Shown in pieces: positions 34,101 through 42,777 of a stretch of 56,520 nucleotides of DNA. The DNA is from Bacteroidaceae bacterium. GTDB lineage: Bacteria; Bacteroidota; Bacteroidia; Bacteroidales; Bacteroidaceae. The stretch spans positions 1 to 56,520 of the forward strand of contig JAIKWU010000033.1 in assembly GCA_024684455.1 (NCBI GenBank), given 5' to 3'. The notes beneath the pieces were generated by a model. That model did no database searches and was not told the DNA's origin. It was given only the letters and a program-made list of their open reading frames with translations. Position numbers and translations under genes: made by a program. Within the stretch, counting starts at the first letter, position 1. The number at the start of each line of letters is the position of its first letter.

Positions 34101-34416
34101 GTCGTCTGTCAGTTTCTGTGGAAACTATACCCCAGGTTTCACACTCTCGACCTCTAACTATTATCTTAAGGCTAACCAGATTTGGAAGTCGCCTGGAGGT
34201 ACGAAACTTAAGGCATTCCGTGCCTACTTCCAGATACCTTCGCAACAGGTCAAGTCCGTCACTACAGACTTTGAAGAGGTACCCACAGCCATCGAGGACG
34301 TACCAAGTACAAAGAACAATGTACAAAGTTCCATTTATGACCTCAGCGGGCAGCGTGTCAAGCATCTCTCACGCGGAACGTACATCATTGACGGCAAGAA
34401 GGTAAGGGTGAAGTGA
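31144..34416 (+). CDS. Secreted LamG plus GH43-like five-bladed propeller protein with sorting tail
   Basis: A 1090-residue protein from the ATG at 31144; an in-frame start at 31111 would lie in the palindrome array and add 11 residues ahead of a good signal peptide (ends GMQA). A LamG-like domain covers about 20-235. The GH43-like propeller spans about 320-640, with candidate catalytic Asp381 (GLRDPHIL), Asp504 (TIDMN) and Glu563 (AVEGAG). A binding-like module lies at about 670-800, a helical stretch at about 805-885, then WNTLCLPF and the tail IYDLSGQRVKHLSRGTYI. The linker is coded by an AGTACAAAG micro-repeat (34301-34330). GH43 members are often arabinosidases, xylosidases or galactosidases; the substrate is not predictable here. 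Confidence 0.75.
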   Translation: MNKNRLSSLLLSLVFCVGMQAQTYPVVFDFTSVSDTQSRYTGSLENGATLSTWTSPGGTTYNVLDLGGSNGYFNLGSQFGSMVKGLGSTFSISVDVFVPTTTDISGNGNFIWCFSFSSDRGYLFLNAKETRYAITNRTYTQEQSVNSAQSLPKGKWVNIIYVQDGATGTVYVNNEQKAQNTAMTLFPSGIQQALNNNYLGRSPYNGDAYLRNALYKELRVYNTALTGSQRADLVTMVNNMNALSDAQAVAYDIENLFVPQVAYKQINLPTQGEYCTISWQTSNVEYLTADGRVVKQETDSDVPVTLTATFTRGSVTQTKTYNVKVKTPEPYSHYLFAFFPSNDNENIYFAVGEDGYNYTTINNDQAVFLAQGNTVMGGLRDPHILRGEDGNFYMVATDMRSALGWASNRGMVLMKSPDLIHWTSSTVHFPTKYAGTYLANVTRVWAPETIYDREAGKYMIYFSILTNDGMVTYDKDFYCYANADFTDLEGEPVYFYDRGSATIDMNIVYNEADGLYHGFYKNEGSGGICKVTAERLTPAPGQPDGSQWSHPSGTLQQTNEAVEGAGVFRLINDDSWILMYDCYGSGHYQFCSSPDLSTFTFVKNTATSGSFTPRHGNVLPITEEEYKALLQAFPCPALTAETDPDVDGNLNLTKERISGLCESTDGWNEMTGFRTHVTNSPYINGEAVVNGTFLEHWRDGRSIEYNMASKTLRYLPAGSYKLQASCIATWQPDASVTVEGVTFFADDQTADVHTGNGVPERYTLMFDITAADDYTTSLGMNTTAETTANWVGFDNFRLYFVGTETEYHAALRQMQLDYVARAEALYPQLCPALLTPLQQAVAAVDVDATDYSIVAAQLDRLNRAVDAAQDALATVILMREDAAGTMETLSDAHVHVYRPLASGEWNTLCLPFAMSAAQVTDAFGENAVIKRLTSAEGTDNLRLYFTQVTSVEPNVPYIIKSDQVKDFYCVAATAIVPPTGTPVTELSSVSFCGNYTPGFTLSTSNYYLKANQIWKSPGGTKLKAFRAYFQIPSQQVKSVTTDFEEVPTAIEDVPSTKNNVQSSIYDLSGQRVKHLSRGTYIIDGKKVRVK

Positions 34417-34431
34417 CCTGTACCTACCGTA

Positions 34432-34475
34432 AGCAATGCGGACAGCACATGATGTATCGTGCTGTCCGCATTGCT
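34432..34475. terminator. Bidirectional terminator between convergent GH43-like and GH31 genes
   Basis: A perfect 17-bp stem (34432-34448 with 34459-34475) with a 10-base loop, between stop codons of genes facing each other. Confidence 0.8.
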
Positions 34476-34496
34476 TTAGCGTATGGCCTTTTTTCG

Positions 34497-36974
34497 TTAC
34501 ATTAGGACGCGCTGTGAGTTCCCGTCGTACAGGATGGTCTGCGTCTTGTCGGTGCCGACAAGATGAATGCGGAAGGTGCGCTTCTTCAGCATTTCTGGGA
34601 ATTTGCCAGCGCGTTGGTCTAACATCAGACATTGTGCGGCATCGTCCCACGTCATACGGATGAGGCTGAACTGTCCTTTCTCGTAGTTGTAGTTGTCGCC
34701 TTCGTCCTCGTAGAGGATGAAGTGTCCATCGGCTCCAGGATAGATACGCAGTTCAAGGTCGTCCCAAGCCTTTTCAGCGGCATACTGAACGGCGGGACCC
34801 CACGGCAGGATGCTGCCGGCACGGACATAGACGGGAATGATGTCGATGGGTGCCAGACGCTGTATCCTGTGTCCACCGTCATGACGTTCGCCAGTCCAGA
34901 AGTCGTACCATACTGTACCAGCCGGCAGATAAACGCTTACGGGTGCAGCGGCTTTATCCACTTCGGGGTAGATGGCATGGCCGTTCTTTTTGGCGTCGCG
35001 GTAGGTGTAAAGCGGCTCTGTCACGGGACGAACCAGCAGCGAGCGGCCAAGCATGTACTCATTGCCCGTACGTACGGCACGGCGGTCTTTGGGGAAGTCG
35101 AACACGAGCGGACGCATCATCGAACCGCTGTTGAGCACGACATCGCCCATCGTCGAGTAGAGATAGGGCAGGAGACGGTAGCGAAGTTCGATGTATTGCT
35201 TCTGCACGTCGTAGGCCCATTCGCCTGGCTGGCCGAAGTGATAGATCTCGCTGACCATCGGCGACGAGCAGTGGTTGCGCATAAGCGGACAGAGGGCTCC
35301 GAACTGCATCCAGCGCACTTGCAGTTCCTGCATGGCTGGCGACTTCGGGTCGTTGTTCATGTCCCATCCGAAGAATCCGCCGATGTCGGTGTTCCAGAAC
35401 GGAATGCCGCAGGCGATGTAGTTGAGTCCGCTTGGTATCTGTGCCTCAAACACATTCCAGTCGCTGACGATGTCGCCGCTCCATGAGAACGAACCGTAGT
35501 GCTGAATGCCGAAAGTGGCGCAGCGTGTCATCTGCACGGCGCGTTTGCGGTCGCTGCCACGTGTAGCACGCTGGTGCTCATAGATGCCTCGGTTGGTGAC
35601 GAGAGCGAAGGAGTTTTTGACCGAGCGCCACGACCCGTCGTATGTGAGATAGTCGCGGTCGCCAGGATGTTCCGTATGGTCAGGCTCGGTGGAGTCGGTC
35701 CACCAGGCGTCGAAGCCCATTTCGTAGAGGTTCTTGAGATACTTCCAGTAGATGTCGCGTGCCTTTGGGTTCCATGTGTCGTAAACCTGTGCGCCGGCAT
35801 TCTTCGGCCAGGTTTCGAAAGGGAAGAGTGCGTTGATTTTCTTCAGTTCGGCGTACGGCTCTGTCCACGGACCGAAGTCGGGCCAGATGGAAATCATCAG
35901 ATGGGCATTGTTCTTGTGTACGTAATCGACCATCTCCTGCGGACTCTTGATGCGTGGCTGACGTCCAGAACGGATCATCTCGTCGGCCTGCTTCTGAAGG
36001 TCTTGCGGCAGATAGCGCATCTGAACAGGGTCGCCCACCTTGTTGGAATAGTAGGGGTTGTCGAAGCGCATGGCATTCCAGTTGGAGTCGCAGCCCCAGT
36101 ACTGCCAGTCCTGCACGATGCCGTCGAGCGGAATCTGGTGCTGGCGGTAGTAATCGAGCACGTCGCACAGTTCGTCGCTCGTCTTGTAACGTTCGCGGCA
36201 CTGCCAGTAGCCGAGCGTCCAGAGAGGGAACATGGTGGCCTGGCCCGTCAGGTTGCGAATGGCAGCCACGACACCGTCCTGCGTGCCGTCGCGATACATG
36301 AAGTAGTAGTCTTCGAGACGTGCCACGCTCGACGAGAAGGTTGTGCCGTTGGCGTTGTCCGTAAACTTCGATTCGCCGGCGTTATCCCAGTAGAGGCCAT
36401 AGCCCTTCTCGCTGCTGAAGTAGGGGATGGTAATGATTTTGTAGTCGGTCCAGATGTTCACGTCCATACCGCGTATTCCGAGTTCGGATGTCTGACGCTG
36501 ACCCAGTCCGAAGAGGAACTCGTCTTTGCCGACAGCCCAGGTCTGGCTGGCGCGGTACTGCCCTTTATCTACGCCGTCAGCGATGAGGCTGAGGCTCGAC
36601 GCTGTTTCACACAGCAGTTGTTCACCGTCAATCTTGCTGCGGAACGTTACATTGCCGTTGCGTGTGTCAATGCTGAGAACGATGCAGGGCGTCTCTGAGT
36701 TGACAGAGCCGTCCGTTACAGTGTTCGTTGCCAAATTTTGCGCAGCCTTGGCGATGATGCTGTAACTTTTGTGCTCGGGGGCTTCCTTCAGTTCTTTCGG
36801 GTACTTCAGGATGCGTGCGGCCGATGGGGTGTACCACTGCACCTCGGTGGCAGTCGGGCAGTCGGTGGGGTTGACGCGCACACCTGTCTTGGTCTGCACG
36901 ACCGTCTGTGCCTGTGTGCCGAGCAGGATGCCAAGCCACAGCGCAAGGAATGTCAATCTTCTTTTTGTGTTCAT
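34497..36974 (-). CDS. Secreted GH31 alpha-glycosidase
   Basis: An 825-residue GH31 enzyme with a signal peptide (1-22). The N-terminal beta-sandwich leads into the barrel; GIVQDWQYWG is the conserved barrel strand and the nucleophile is Asp427 in WWTDSTEPD. SWSGDIVSDWNVF is near the expected acid/base. The C-terminal region has VYVRAGSILPWGP and LYEDEGDNYNYEKG, typical of the family. GH31 includes alpha-glucosidases and alpha-xylosidases; I cannot tell which. It has no sorting tail, unlike its neighbours, so it is likely periplasmic. It starts 24 bases after the preceding GH31 gene and is probably cotranscribed with it. Confidence 0.9.
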   Translation of the reverse strand: MNTKRRLTFLALWLGILLGTQAQTVVQTKTGVRVNPTDCPTATEVQWYTPSAARILKYPKELKEAPEHKSYSIIAKAAQNLATNTVTDGSVNSETPCIVLSIDTRNGNVTFRSKIDGEQLLCETASSLSLIADGVDKGQYRASQTWAVGKDEFLFGLGQRQTSELGIRGMDVNIWTDYKIITIPYFSSEKGYGLYWDNAGESKFTDNANGTTFSSSVARLEDYYFMYRDGTQDGVVAAIRNLTGQATMFPLWTLGYWQCRERYKTSDELCDVLDYYRQHQIPLDGIVQDWQYWGCDSNWNAMRFDNPYYSNKVGDPVQMRYLPQDLQKQADEMIRSGRQPRIKSPQEMVDYVHKNNAHLMISIWPDFGPWTEPYAELKKINALFPFETWPKNAGAQVYDTWNPKARDIYWKYLKNLYEMGFDAWWTDSTEPDHTEHPGDRDYLTYDGSWRSVKNSFALVTNRGIYEHQRATRGSDRKRAVQMTRCATFGIQHYGSFSWSGDIVSDWNVFEAQIPSGLNYIACGIPFWNTDIGGFFGWDMNNDPKSPAMQELQVRWMQFGALCPLMRNHCSSPMVSEIYHFGQPGEWAYDVQKQYIELRYRLLPYLYSTMGDVVLNSGSMMRPLVFDFPKDRRAVRTGNEYMLGRSLLVRPVTEPLYTYRDAKKNGHAIYPEVDKAAAPVSVYLPAGTVWYDFWTGERHDGGHRIQRLAPIDIIPVYVRAGSILPWGPAVQYAAEKAWDDLELRIYPGADGHFILYEDEGDNYNYEKGQFSLIRMTWDDAAQCLMLDQRAGKFPEMLKKRTFRIHLVGTDKTQTILYDGNSQRVLM

Positions 36975-36998
36975 ATTCTCATTTAGTTGGGTTGGATA

Positions 36999-39900
36999 CT
37001 ATTTCAGACAGATTTTCTGCCCGTCATGCACATAGATGCCTTGTGTGGGGTTCTTCACGCGCAGGCCACTGAGCGTGTACCACGGGCCGTTTTTTGTACT
37101 TTGTATCTGGTCCTGGGTATTTTCCTCTATGCTTGTCGTCTCTCCGCTTTCGAGGCGGTAGAGACGAAAGTTGTCGATTTTGAACCATGTCTCGGCTGGG
37201 GCGTTGGCGGTCGACACGCCTACTGTAACGGGGTCGTTGTCGGCCTCAACCATAAAATCCACGTGGATGGTCTGCATAGGGGTAGCGTCGCCGATGCCAG
37301 GGGCACTGACCTGGTCGCGAAAATAACCGCGGGCATCGCCGGCAAATACGCACTGGTCGCCTACACGGACGGCATTGTCGCGGTTGGAGGCATGCATATC
37401 GACGGCCAGACGATACTGGCCTGCGGGCAGGGCGCTGAGGGTCTGCGAAATGCTGGCCGACTGGACACCTCCGTCCCATACGCCGAACAGAAACTTGCCG
37501 TCGGTGGGCTGAGGGTCACCGGTGGCACCTGCGCTGACCTCATTCACGCCCCACCAAGCGGTCGAGGCTGTGACCGTCCAACCCTGCGGAGCCACTTTCG
37601 TGAGGGCACGTCCGTCGGCTTCGAAACTCGGGTTGACAATCTGGTCGGGCACTTCCTCAGCAACGGGCTCGGTGACGTTCTTCACTTCGAGTTGGATGCT
37701 CACTTCCTCGCCTGTGTAGTTGACGACAGCATCGAAAGTCGTGGCGTGACCGTCGCCGAAGCCGTTTTCAGGAGTGACGACGACGATGTTGAAGGTACGC
37801 TCGGCAAGCATTCCTGGGAAACTGCCCTGGCGTGCGCCAATCGTCAGCGTCTTCGTGGCTTCGTTCCATGTCATCGGAATCTCTGTGCACTGGCCCTTCT
37901 CGTAGTTGTAGCCGTCGAGTTCGTCTTCGTAGAGCGTGAACGAACCGTCGGCACCGGGATAGAGGCGCAACTCGAGGTTGTCCCAATTCTTTTCGCTGCT
38001 GTACTGAACTTCAGGTCCCCACGGCAGGATGCTTCCGGCGCGGACATAGAGCGGCATGATGTCGGCAGGAGCCATCTTGAACACCTGCTGACCGCCTTCG
38101 ACGGTGTAACCTGTCCAGAAGTCAAGCCAACGTGTGTCGGCGGGCAGATAGACATTGCGGCCGATGACGCCGTCGGTCACAACCGGGGCAACGAGGAACG
38201 AACGGCCGAACATGTACTGGTCGGTGATGTCGTAAGTCTGTGCATCGTTGGGGAAGGCTATAGGCATGGCCTGCATGAAGCCCTGTGCATCGGTGCGCAC
38301 CTTGTTGGCGGTCGAGTAGATATAGGGCAACAGGCTGTAGCGCATCTTGATGTAACGCAGCAGGTTGTCGAACTCGCCGCGACCGTCGCCTTCGCTGCCG
38401 AACTGCCAGGGTTCGCGCGGCGTGCTGGTGCCGTGGAAGCGGAGCATGGGCGTGAAGGTGGAGAACTGAGTCCAGCGTGTGTACAGACGGTGCCACATGT
38501 CGTTGTTGTTGACGAAGAAGCCGCCCGTGTCGCTGTTCCAGTAGGGCAGACCGCATTCCGACAGGTTGCAGGCCGCAGGAATCTGCTTGGCCAGCGTCTC
38601 CCAGTTGCCGTCGATGTCAGCGCTCCACACGTAGGCACCCGTGCGCTGCATGCCAACATATCCGCTACGAGTCATGATGCTAACACGCTTGTTGCTCAGT
38701 TCGCTCTGGGCGCGATGGTGCTGGGCTACGCCCTGAACAGTAGCCAAGGGGAAGGCATTGCGCAGCGAACGCCAGGTCTGACCAGACAGAGCGACGTTGT
38801 CCTTGTCGCCTTCGCCTCCGAAGAAGTCGGGCTCGGTCGAGTCCATCCAGTAGGCGTCGATGTCATGGCAGAATAGTCCATTCCAGAGGTGGCTCCAGTA
38901 GATGTCGCGTGCCTCGGCGCTGTATGGGTTGTAGGGGCGTACACCTGCACCTGGAGGCCATGTGTCGGCTGTGAACAAAAGACCACGGTCACGCAGTTTG
39001 GCAAACTGTTGCGTTTGCGGACCGAACGAAGCCCAGATGCTGATCATCAGTTTGGCGTTGTTGTTGTGGACGTAGTTGATCATCTGTTGATAGTTGCTGT
39101 AGTCGGGATTCAGGAACTCCATAGCGTTCCAGTAGTCGTTGCCGCCCCAGTACTGCCAGTCCTGCACGATGCAGTCGAGTGGAATGTGCAGGTCGCGGTA
39201 CTTCTTGACGACGTTGATGACCTCGTTGGCACTGGCATAGCGCTCCTTGCTCTGGTACAGGCCGAAGTTCCAAAGCGGCGGCAGTTCGGTGTTGCCTGTG
39301 AGATGGCGCAGCGAGCGCTGCACTTCGTGGCTGTTGCTGCCGACGAGTACATAGTAGTCGATGGCCTTGCCTGTACTGCGGAAGAAGGTTTCGGTGTCCG
39401 TGTCGTTGAAGGTTGTCGGCGAGTAGTTGTCCCAGTAGAAGCCGTAGTTCTTCGACGAAAGGAAATAAGGAATGCAGATGGAGCGGTTCTCCTGCTCGAG
39501 TTTGACCACGGTGCCGCGGCGGTTGAGCAGTCCGTCCTGCAGTTGGCCCATGCCGTAGATTCGTTCGTCGTCGGCCAGTTGGAAATACTGGGAAATCGTA
39601 TAACTGTCGAAAGGACCGTCTTTTGTGGCGACGAACTTGTGGCGAACCTCGTTGAACAGTTGCTCGCCGTTGGCATTGTAGAAGGTCATGGTGCCCTTGC
39701 CAAGTTTGAAGACAATGCTCATCTTTTCGGTGGTCAGCGTCACAATGTTCTCATCCTCAGTCACGTTGAAGTTGACGTTGCCCGAAGGGTCAGCAATCAC
39801 AGCCCAACTTGGGTAGCCGAACTGTGTGTCGAAGGCCTTGCTCACGCGCACGGTCGAGTCGTTATAAAATTGTACGCGCACGTATTGGTTGTCGAGTCGG

Positions 39901-40688
39901 GCCAAGATGCCGTCCGAAGTCCTTTCGTAACTGCATTCGTACTGTGTCTCTGTGTCGTCCTTGTGCTGACGAACGGTGAGATACAGAGCATAGGCAGCCT
40001 CATAGTCGTCGGCAGCGATGGCATCGACAGCCTCCTGCTGTGTAGCATCGAGTTTGAGGATTTTTGCCTTGGCAGCCGTCGTAACAGATGTGGCGTTGAG
40101 GCTCAGACGACGCATCAGCGAAGGATGCTTCGCAGCCACTTCCCACGGAGCATAGTAACCGAAGTCCTTGATAACGCCAGGTTGTGCGCCGTTGTTTGCC
40201 GTCAGACCGACTGCAAGGATAAAACCGTTGCCGAAGGCGCTGATGCTGATGCGCTCCTTCGTCCAGTCGAAGTTGGGGTTGATGGCCGTATTAGTCTTCA
40301 GATTCCACAGCAAGACTGCATCCGAACCGTCTGTGAGACGCTGGTCGGCAGGAGTCTGACCGAGGTTGTTGTAGCCGTTGAGCCACCAGACGTAGGAGGC
40401 GTTTTGCGTGGTCTGCACGTTCGAGGCGCAGATAAGCAGCATCGTCTCGTCGTTGTCGATGTAGTACTCGCCGTCCATGCCGTCGTTCATCTTGAAGGCG
40501 ACATTGTTCGCACCGCTGGCAGCGATGCTGAACGTGTTGGCTTCAGTGTTGTAAGAGAATGCCGATTGGGGTGCACGTGCGTTATCTGTCGAAACATAGT
40601 CTCGGCACTTGAAGCGGTAGTGCTCCTGGGCGTTCATGCTGAGGGTGGTCAACCAGACCATCACAGCCAAAAAGATTGCTCGTTTCAT
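36999..40688 (-). CDS. Large secreted GH31 enzyme with binding module and sorting tail
   Basis: A 1229-residue protein with a signal peptide (1-20). An N-terminal extension of about 240 residues precedes the GH31 unit. CIVQDWQYWG and nucleophile Asp616 in YWMDSTEPD identify the family; VWSADIDGNWETL is near the acid/base. A galactose-binding-like module lies at about 1045-1180 and the tail LSGLRVKNPTQGIYVHDG at the end. The linker before the tail (IQSTKNG) is coded by the AGTACAAAG-type micro-repeat (37091-37115). It is the first gene of a two-gene GH31 unit. The tail suggests surface export, so the pair may act in sequence outside and in the periplasm. Confidence 0.88.
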   Translation of the reverse strand: MKRAIFLAVMVWLTTLSMNAQEHYRFKCRDYVSTDNARAPQSAFSYNTEANTFSIAASGANNVAFKMNDGMDGEYYIDNDETMLLICASNVQTTQNASYVWWLNGYNNLGQTPADQRLTDGSDAVLLWNLKTNTAINPNFDWTKERISISAFGNGFILAVGLTANNGAQPGVIKDFGYYAPWEVAAKHPSLMRRLSLNATSVTTAAKAKILKLDATQQEAVDAIAADDYEAAYALYLTVRQHKDDTETQYECSYERTSDGILARLDNQYVRVQFYNDSTVRVSKAFDTQFGYPSWAVIADPSGNVNFNVTEDENIVTLTTEKMSIVFKLGKGTMTFYNANGEQLFNEVRHKFVATKDGPFDSYTISQYFQLADDERIYGMGQLQDGLLNRRGTVVKLEQENRSICIPYFLSSKNYGFYWDNYSPTTFNDTDTETFFRSTGKAIDYYVLVGSNSHEVQRSLRHLTGNTELPPLWNFGLYQSKERYASANEVINVVKKYRDLHIPLDCIVQDWQYWGGNDYWNAMEFLNPDYSNYQQMINYVHNNNAKLMISIWASFGPQTQQFAKLRDRGLLFTADTWPPGAGVRPYNPYSAEARDIYWSHLWNGLFCHDIDAYWMDSTEPDFFGGEGDKDNVALSGQTWRSLRNAFPLATVQGVAQHHRAQSELSNKRVSIMTRSGYVGMQRTGAYVWSADIDGNWETLAKQIPAACNLSECGLPYWNSDTGGFFVNNNDMWHRLYTRWTQFSTFTPMLRFHGTSTPREPWQFGSEGDGRGEFDNLLRYIKMRYSLLPYIYSTANKVRTDAQGFMQAMPIAFPNDAQTYDITDQYMFGRSFLVAPVVTDGVIGRNVYLPADTRWLDFWTGYTVEGGQQVFKMAPADIMPLYVRAGSILPWGPEVQYSSEKNWDNLELRLYPGADGSFTLYEDELDGYNYEKGQCTEIPMTWNEATKTLTIGARQGSFPGMLAERTFNIVVVTPENGFGDGHATTFDAVVNYTGEEVSIQLEVKNVTEPVAEEVPDQIVNPSFEADGRALTKVAPQGWTVTASTAWWGVNEVSAGATGDPQPTDGKFLFGVWDGGVQSASISQTLSALPAGQYRLAVDMHASNRDNAVRVGDQCVFAGDARGYFRDQVSAPGIGDATPMQTIHVDFMVEADNDPVTVGVSTANAPAETWFKIDNFRLYRLESGETTSIEENTQDQIQSTKNGPWYTLSGLRVKNPTQGIYVHDGQKICLK

Positions 40689-40731
40689 GTGTTAGTTAAT
40701 GAAGTGATGTGAAACTTATTGTTTTCGACGG

Positions 40732-40806
40732 CAAAGTTACGATACTTTATCTGAAAACCATCCACACATATGTTGATTCAAATGTTACATATGTTGCAAA
40801 TGTTGT
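40732..40806 (-). promoter_or_regulatory. Promoter and candidate operator of the GH31 unit
   Basis: On the minus strand TAACTTTG is at 40739-40732. Upstream, at 40770, 40782, 40791 and 40800 on the plus strand, ATGTTG/ATGTTAC words repeat every 9-12 bases, including GTTACAT at 40784-40790. That word matches the half-sites before the GH30 gene. Confidence 0.5.
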
Positions 40807-41012
40807 TTTTATTGTGAGAATATATTGCTTTCGACAAGAGGTAAGGTGCAAATATAATGTAAAAATATATCACAAATGTTGCATTGAAAGATTATTGGAA
40901 AGAATTGACATAATTTTGGTATGCTTTGTCCCGAATTATAGCGAACTTTGCATCACCTTTGTGTGAATATACTCATTTAGTTAGGTAGTTAGTATTAGTT
41001 AGTTTAAGGTGG
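40807..41012. other. AT-rich gap with no gene
   Basis: No reading frame was credible. A weak plus-strand promoter-like GAACTTTG occurs at 40943-40950, about 60 bases before the terminator at 41013, so a short RNA is conceivable but unsupported. Confidence 0.4.
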
Positions 41013-41040
41013 AAAAAGCCAGCCGTGAGGTTGGCTTTTT
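41013..41040. terminator. Bidirectional terminator after the second sensor-regulator
   Basis: Stem AAAAAGCCAGCC (41013-41024) with GGTTGGCTTTTT (41029-41040), including one G-T pair. T-runs occur in both directions. It most likely ends transcription of the minus-strand regulator at 41122. Confidence 0.8.
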
Positions 41041-41062
41041 TCTTAGTTTGATACACCTTCAA

Positions 41063-41092
41063 TGTAGGGACGCCCCGCGGGGCGTCCCTACA
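41063..41092. repeat. Perfect 30-bp REP palindrome
   Basis: TGTAGGGACGCCCCG followed by its exact complement. It lies 29 bases downstream of the regulator stop and before the terminator. It is the most perfect copy in the window. Confidence 0.85.
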
Positions 41093-41121
41093 GAGTTCCC
41101 TATAACATCCTTTCAAATTGT

Positions 41122-42684
41122 TCATTGTTTGGCATACTCCGATGGTTTCTGACCGTAGGTTTCCTGAAACAGTCTGCTGAAGTAACTGGCCGACTGGAAC
41201 CCCGTCTGCTCTGCTATCTCGGCGATGGAGAGACGTCCTTCGCGCAGCAGGCGTGCCGCACGTTCCATCCGGATGCGCCGCATGAAGAGGGTAGGAGTCT
41301 GGTCGAGCATGGCCGTCAGTTTCTTGTACAGCCCCGTACGCTCGATGCAGAGGTCGGCTGCGAGTTGTTCCACGTTGTAGCCAGGCGTGTTCAGGTTCTG
41401 CTCGACGAGAGCGATGGCGCGCGCCACAAAAGCATCGGTATCCGCTTCCTTCCATGTAGGGACGCCCCGTGGGGCGTCCATGTCGGAAAAGAGAAATTCG
41501 GGATTCGGCAGGGATTCATTTTCAGGTTCAGATTGTGCCGAAGCCTGAATCAGCCCGTGCAGGCGGTTCATCAGCCGCTGCTCTCGACGTCGCATGCGTG
41601 TGGCGTAGAACCAGAAAGCAAACGCGATGCACAGCGCGGCAAGAGCCAGCAAGGCTGCTATATAATAAATAATGTACGTGCGCGAGGCGTGGAGCGAGGG
41701 CGCATGGAGCAGTCCGTCGTGGTAACTGCCCAGCCAGAGATGGCCGTCGTCGCCTACGTCGATGGCGTTGAATCCCGTGCGCAGCGAGTCGCCCTGCTCG
41801 GTGACCATTTCAGAATGGAGCCGCATCTGTCCCGTCTCGAGGTTGATTTCCCATAGGCCCTCGGGGCAAGTCATCAGCGCCAACTCGGGCGAAGGGATGC
41901 AGAGCGTGTGGAACGAGCCCTTCGTCGTTTCGAACACCGTGTCCCACACTTGAGTCTTGGGGTCGAAGCGCAGGAAGATGTTGCGATGCTTGCCGCAGCG
42001 CAGTTGATAGAAACGACCGTCCTGACTGCGCTTCACCAGAGAGGTAAGGTCGTAGAACTTAGCCTCCGCCGAGTCGAGCGGCTGCGAAGTGTAAAGGAGG
42101 TTATGGCTGTCGAGGTCGTAACAAGCCACGATGCTCGTCGAGAAGAAGAGGAACAACTGCAGCGAGTCCGCCTCCATGTCCTGCAGTTCGCCCCAGGAGC
42201 CGTCGAAGGCATAGACATCCGTCGTCGAGCCGATGGTCGAGTCGTTGACCGTCCAGATGCGGAGTTGGCTGTCAATGAAGAAGTCGTCCATCAGCCACCC
42301 GTCCAGCGGCTCCACCCTGTCCGTCTGCATATTGACACACCACACCCGCCCCATGTCCTTCACCCACAGGCGGCGGGAACTGTCGGCATACACGTGATAG
42401 AAGCCGTGGTAGGCATCGAGCCGATGTTGAGGCTCGTCGGACAGCAGAATCTGGCGGACGCTCCACGAGCCATCGTCACCCGCCCTCATGAGGTTGACAC
42501 ACTCCGCCGTCGTCACCGCCACCGAGCCGTCCGGCAGACAGAGGATGTGACGGATGTCGTTGTCGCGCAGGCCGTCGTCCGTCGTGATGTGCTCAAACAG
42601 CGATAACGTCTCGTCCTCCTGCTGAGAGCAGGCAGCAAGAACGAGGCACAGCAAAACAGAGGCGCGCAGCAACAGCCGATTCAT
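41122..42684 (-). CDS. Lipoprotein-type membrane sensor with AraC-type DNA-binding domain
   Basis: A 520-residue protein. It starts with a lipobox-like signal (LVLAAC, about 15-20). A propeller-like periplasmic region covers about 25-330 (LWVKDMGRVW, LWLGSYHDGLL). One membrane helix at about 338-362 leads to a linker and an AraC domain (about 420-520, ending GFQSASYFSRLFQETYGQKP). No kinase or receiver domain is present. Within the cytoplasmic linker, residues about 401-411 (DMDAPRGVPTW) are coded by a REP palindrome inserted in frame. A signal-peptidase-II lipoprotein with a later membrane helix would be tethered twice, which is odd. It sits between the GH31 unit and the lyase-like unit, both on its strand, and may control them. 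Confidence 0.78.
   Translation of the reverse strand: MNRLLLRASVLLCLVLAACSQQEDETLSLFEHITTDDGLRDNDIRHILCLPDGSVAVTTAECVNLMRAGDDGSWSVRQILLSDEPQHRLDAYHGFYHVYADSSRRLWVKDMGRVWCVNMQTDRVEPLDGWLMDDFFIDSQLRIWTVNDSTIGSTTDVYAFDGSWGELQDMEADSLQLFLFFSTSIVACYDLDSHNLLYTSQPLDSAEAKFYDLTSLVKRSQDGRFYQLRCGKHRNIFLRFDPKTQVWDTVFETTKGSFHTLCIPSPELALMTCPEGLWEINLETGQMRLHSEMVTEQGDSLRTGFNAIDVGDDGHLWLGSYHDGLLHAPSLHASRTYIIYYIAALLALAALCIAFAFWFYATRMRRREQRLMNRLHGLIQASAQSEPENESLPNPEFLFSDMDAPRGVPTWKEADTDAFVARAIALVEQNLNTPGYNVEQLAADLCIERTGLYKKLTAMLDQTPTLFMRRIRMERAARLLREGRLSIAEIAEQTGFQSASYFSRLFQETYGQKPSEYAKQ
41455..41484. repeat. REP palindrome inside the regulator gene
   Basis: The left arm TGTAGGGACGCCCCG is intact and the right arm (41470-41484) is imperfect. 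It lies in the coding sequence of the sensor-regulator, in the region between membrane helix and DNA-binding domain. Confidence 0.8.
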
Positions 42685-42706
42685 GGAATGATGGATTTAT
42701 CACCGG

Positions 42707-42714
42707 CGAAGTTA
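42707..42714 (-). promoter_or_regulatory. Candidate promoter of the second sensor-regulator
   Basis: Minus-strand TAACTTCG (42714-42707), one base off TAnnTTTG, 23 bases before the ATG. No clear -33 box was seen. Confidence 0.4.
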
Positions 42715-42777
42715 CGTAAAAAAGTGAAAAATGAGAAGTGAAAAAGGTAAAAATCGAGCCGTTCAACAAGAAAAACA

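Noticed and set aside
34484..34496. A TGTAAC-type word at the end of the GH31 gene
   Set aside because: It is part of the stop region of the gene, far from any promoter, so it is not counted as an operator site.
38889..40712. A 607-codon open frame on the plus strand opposite the large GH31 gene (and a 629-codon one at 36987-38876)
   Set aside because: They are antisense to a clear GH31 enzyme with intact motifs; long opposite-strand frames are expected from the GC-rich third positions here, and they show no domain or signal.
40973..41455. A 160-codon minus-strand frame overlapping the second regulator
   Set aside because: It is an out-of-frame reading of the regulator's AraC region and the REP element beyond it.
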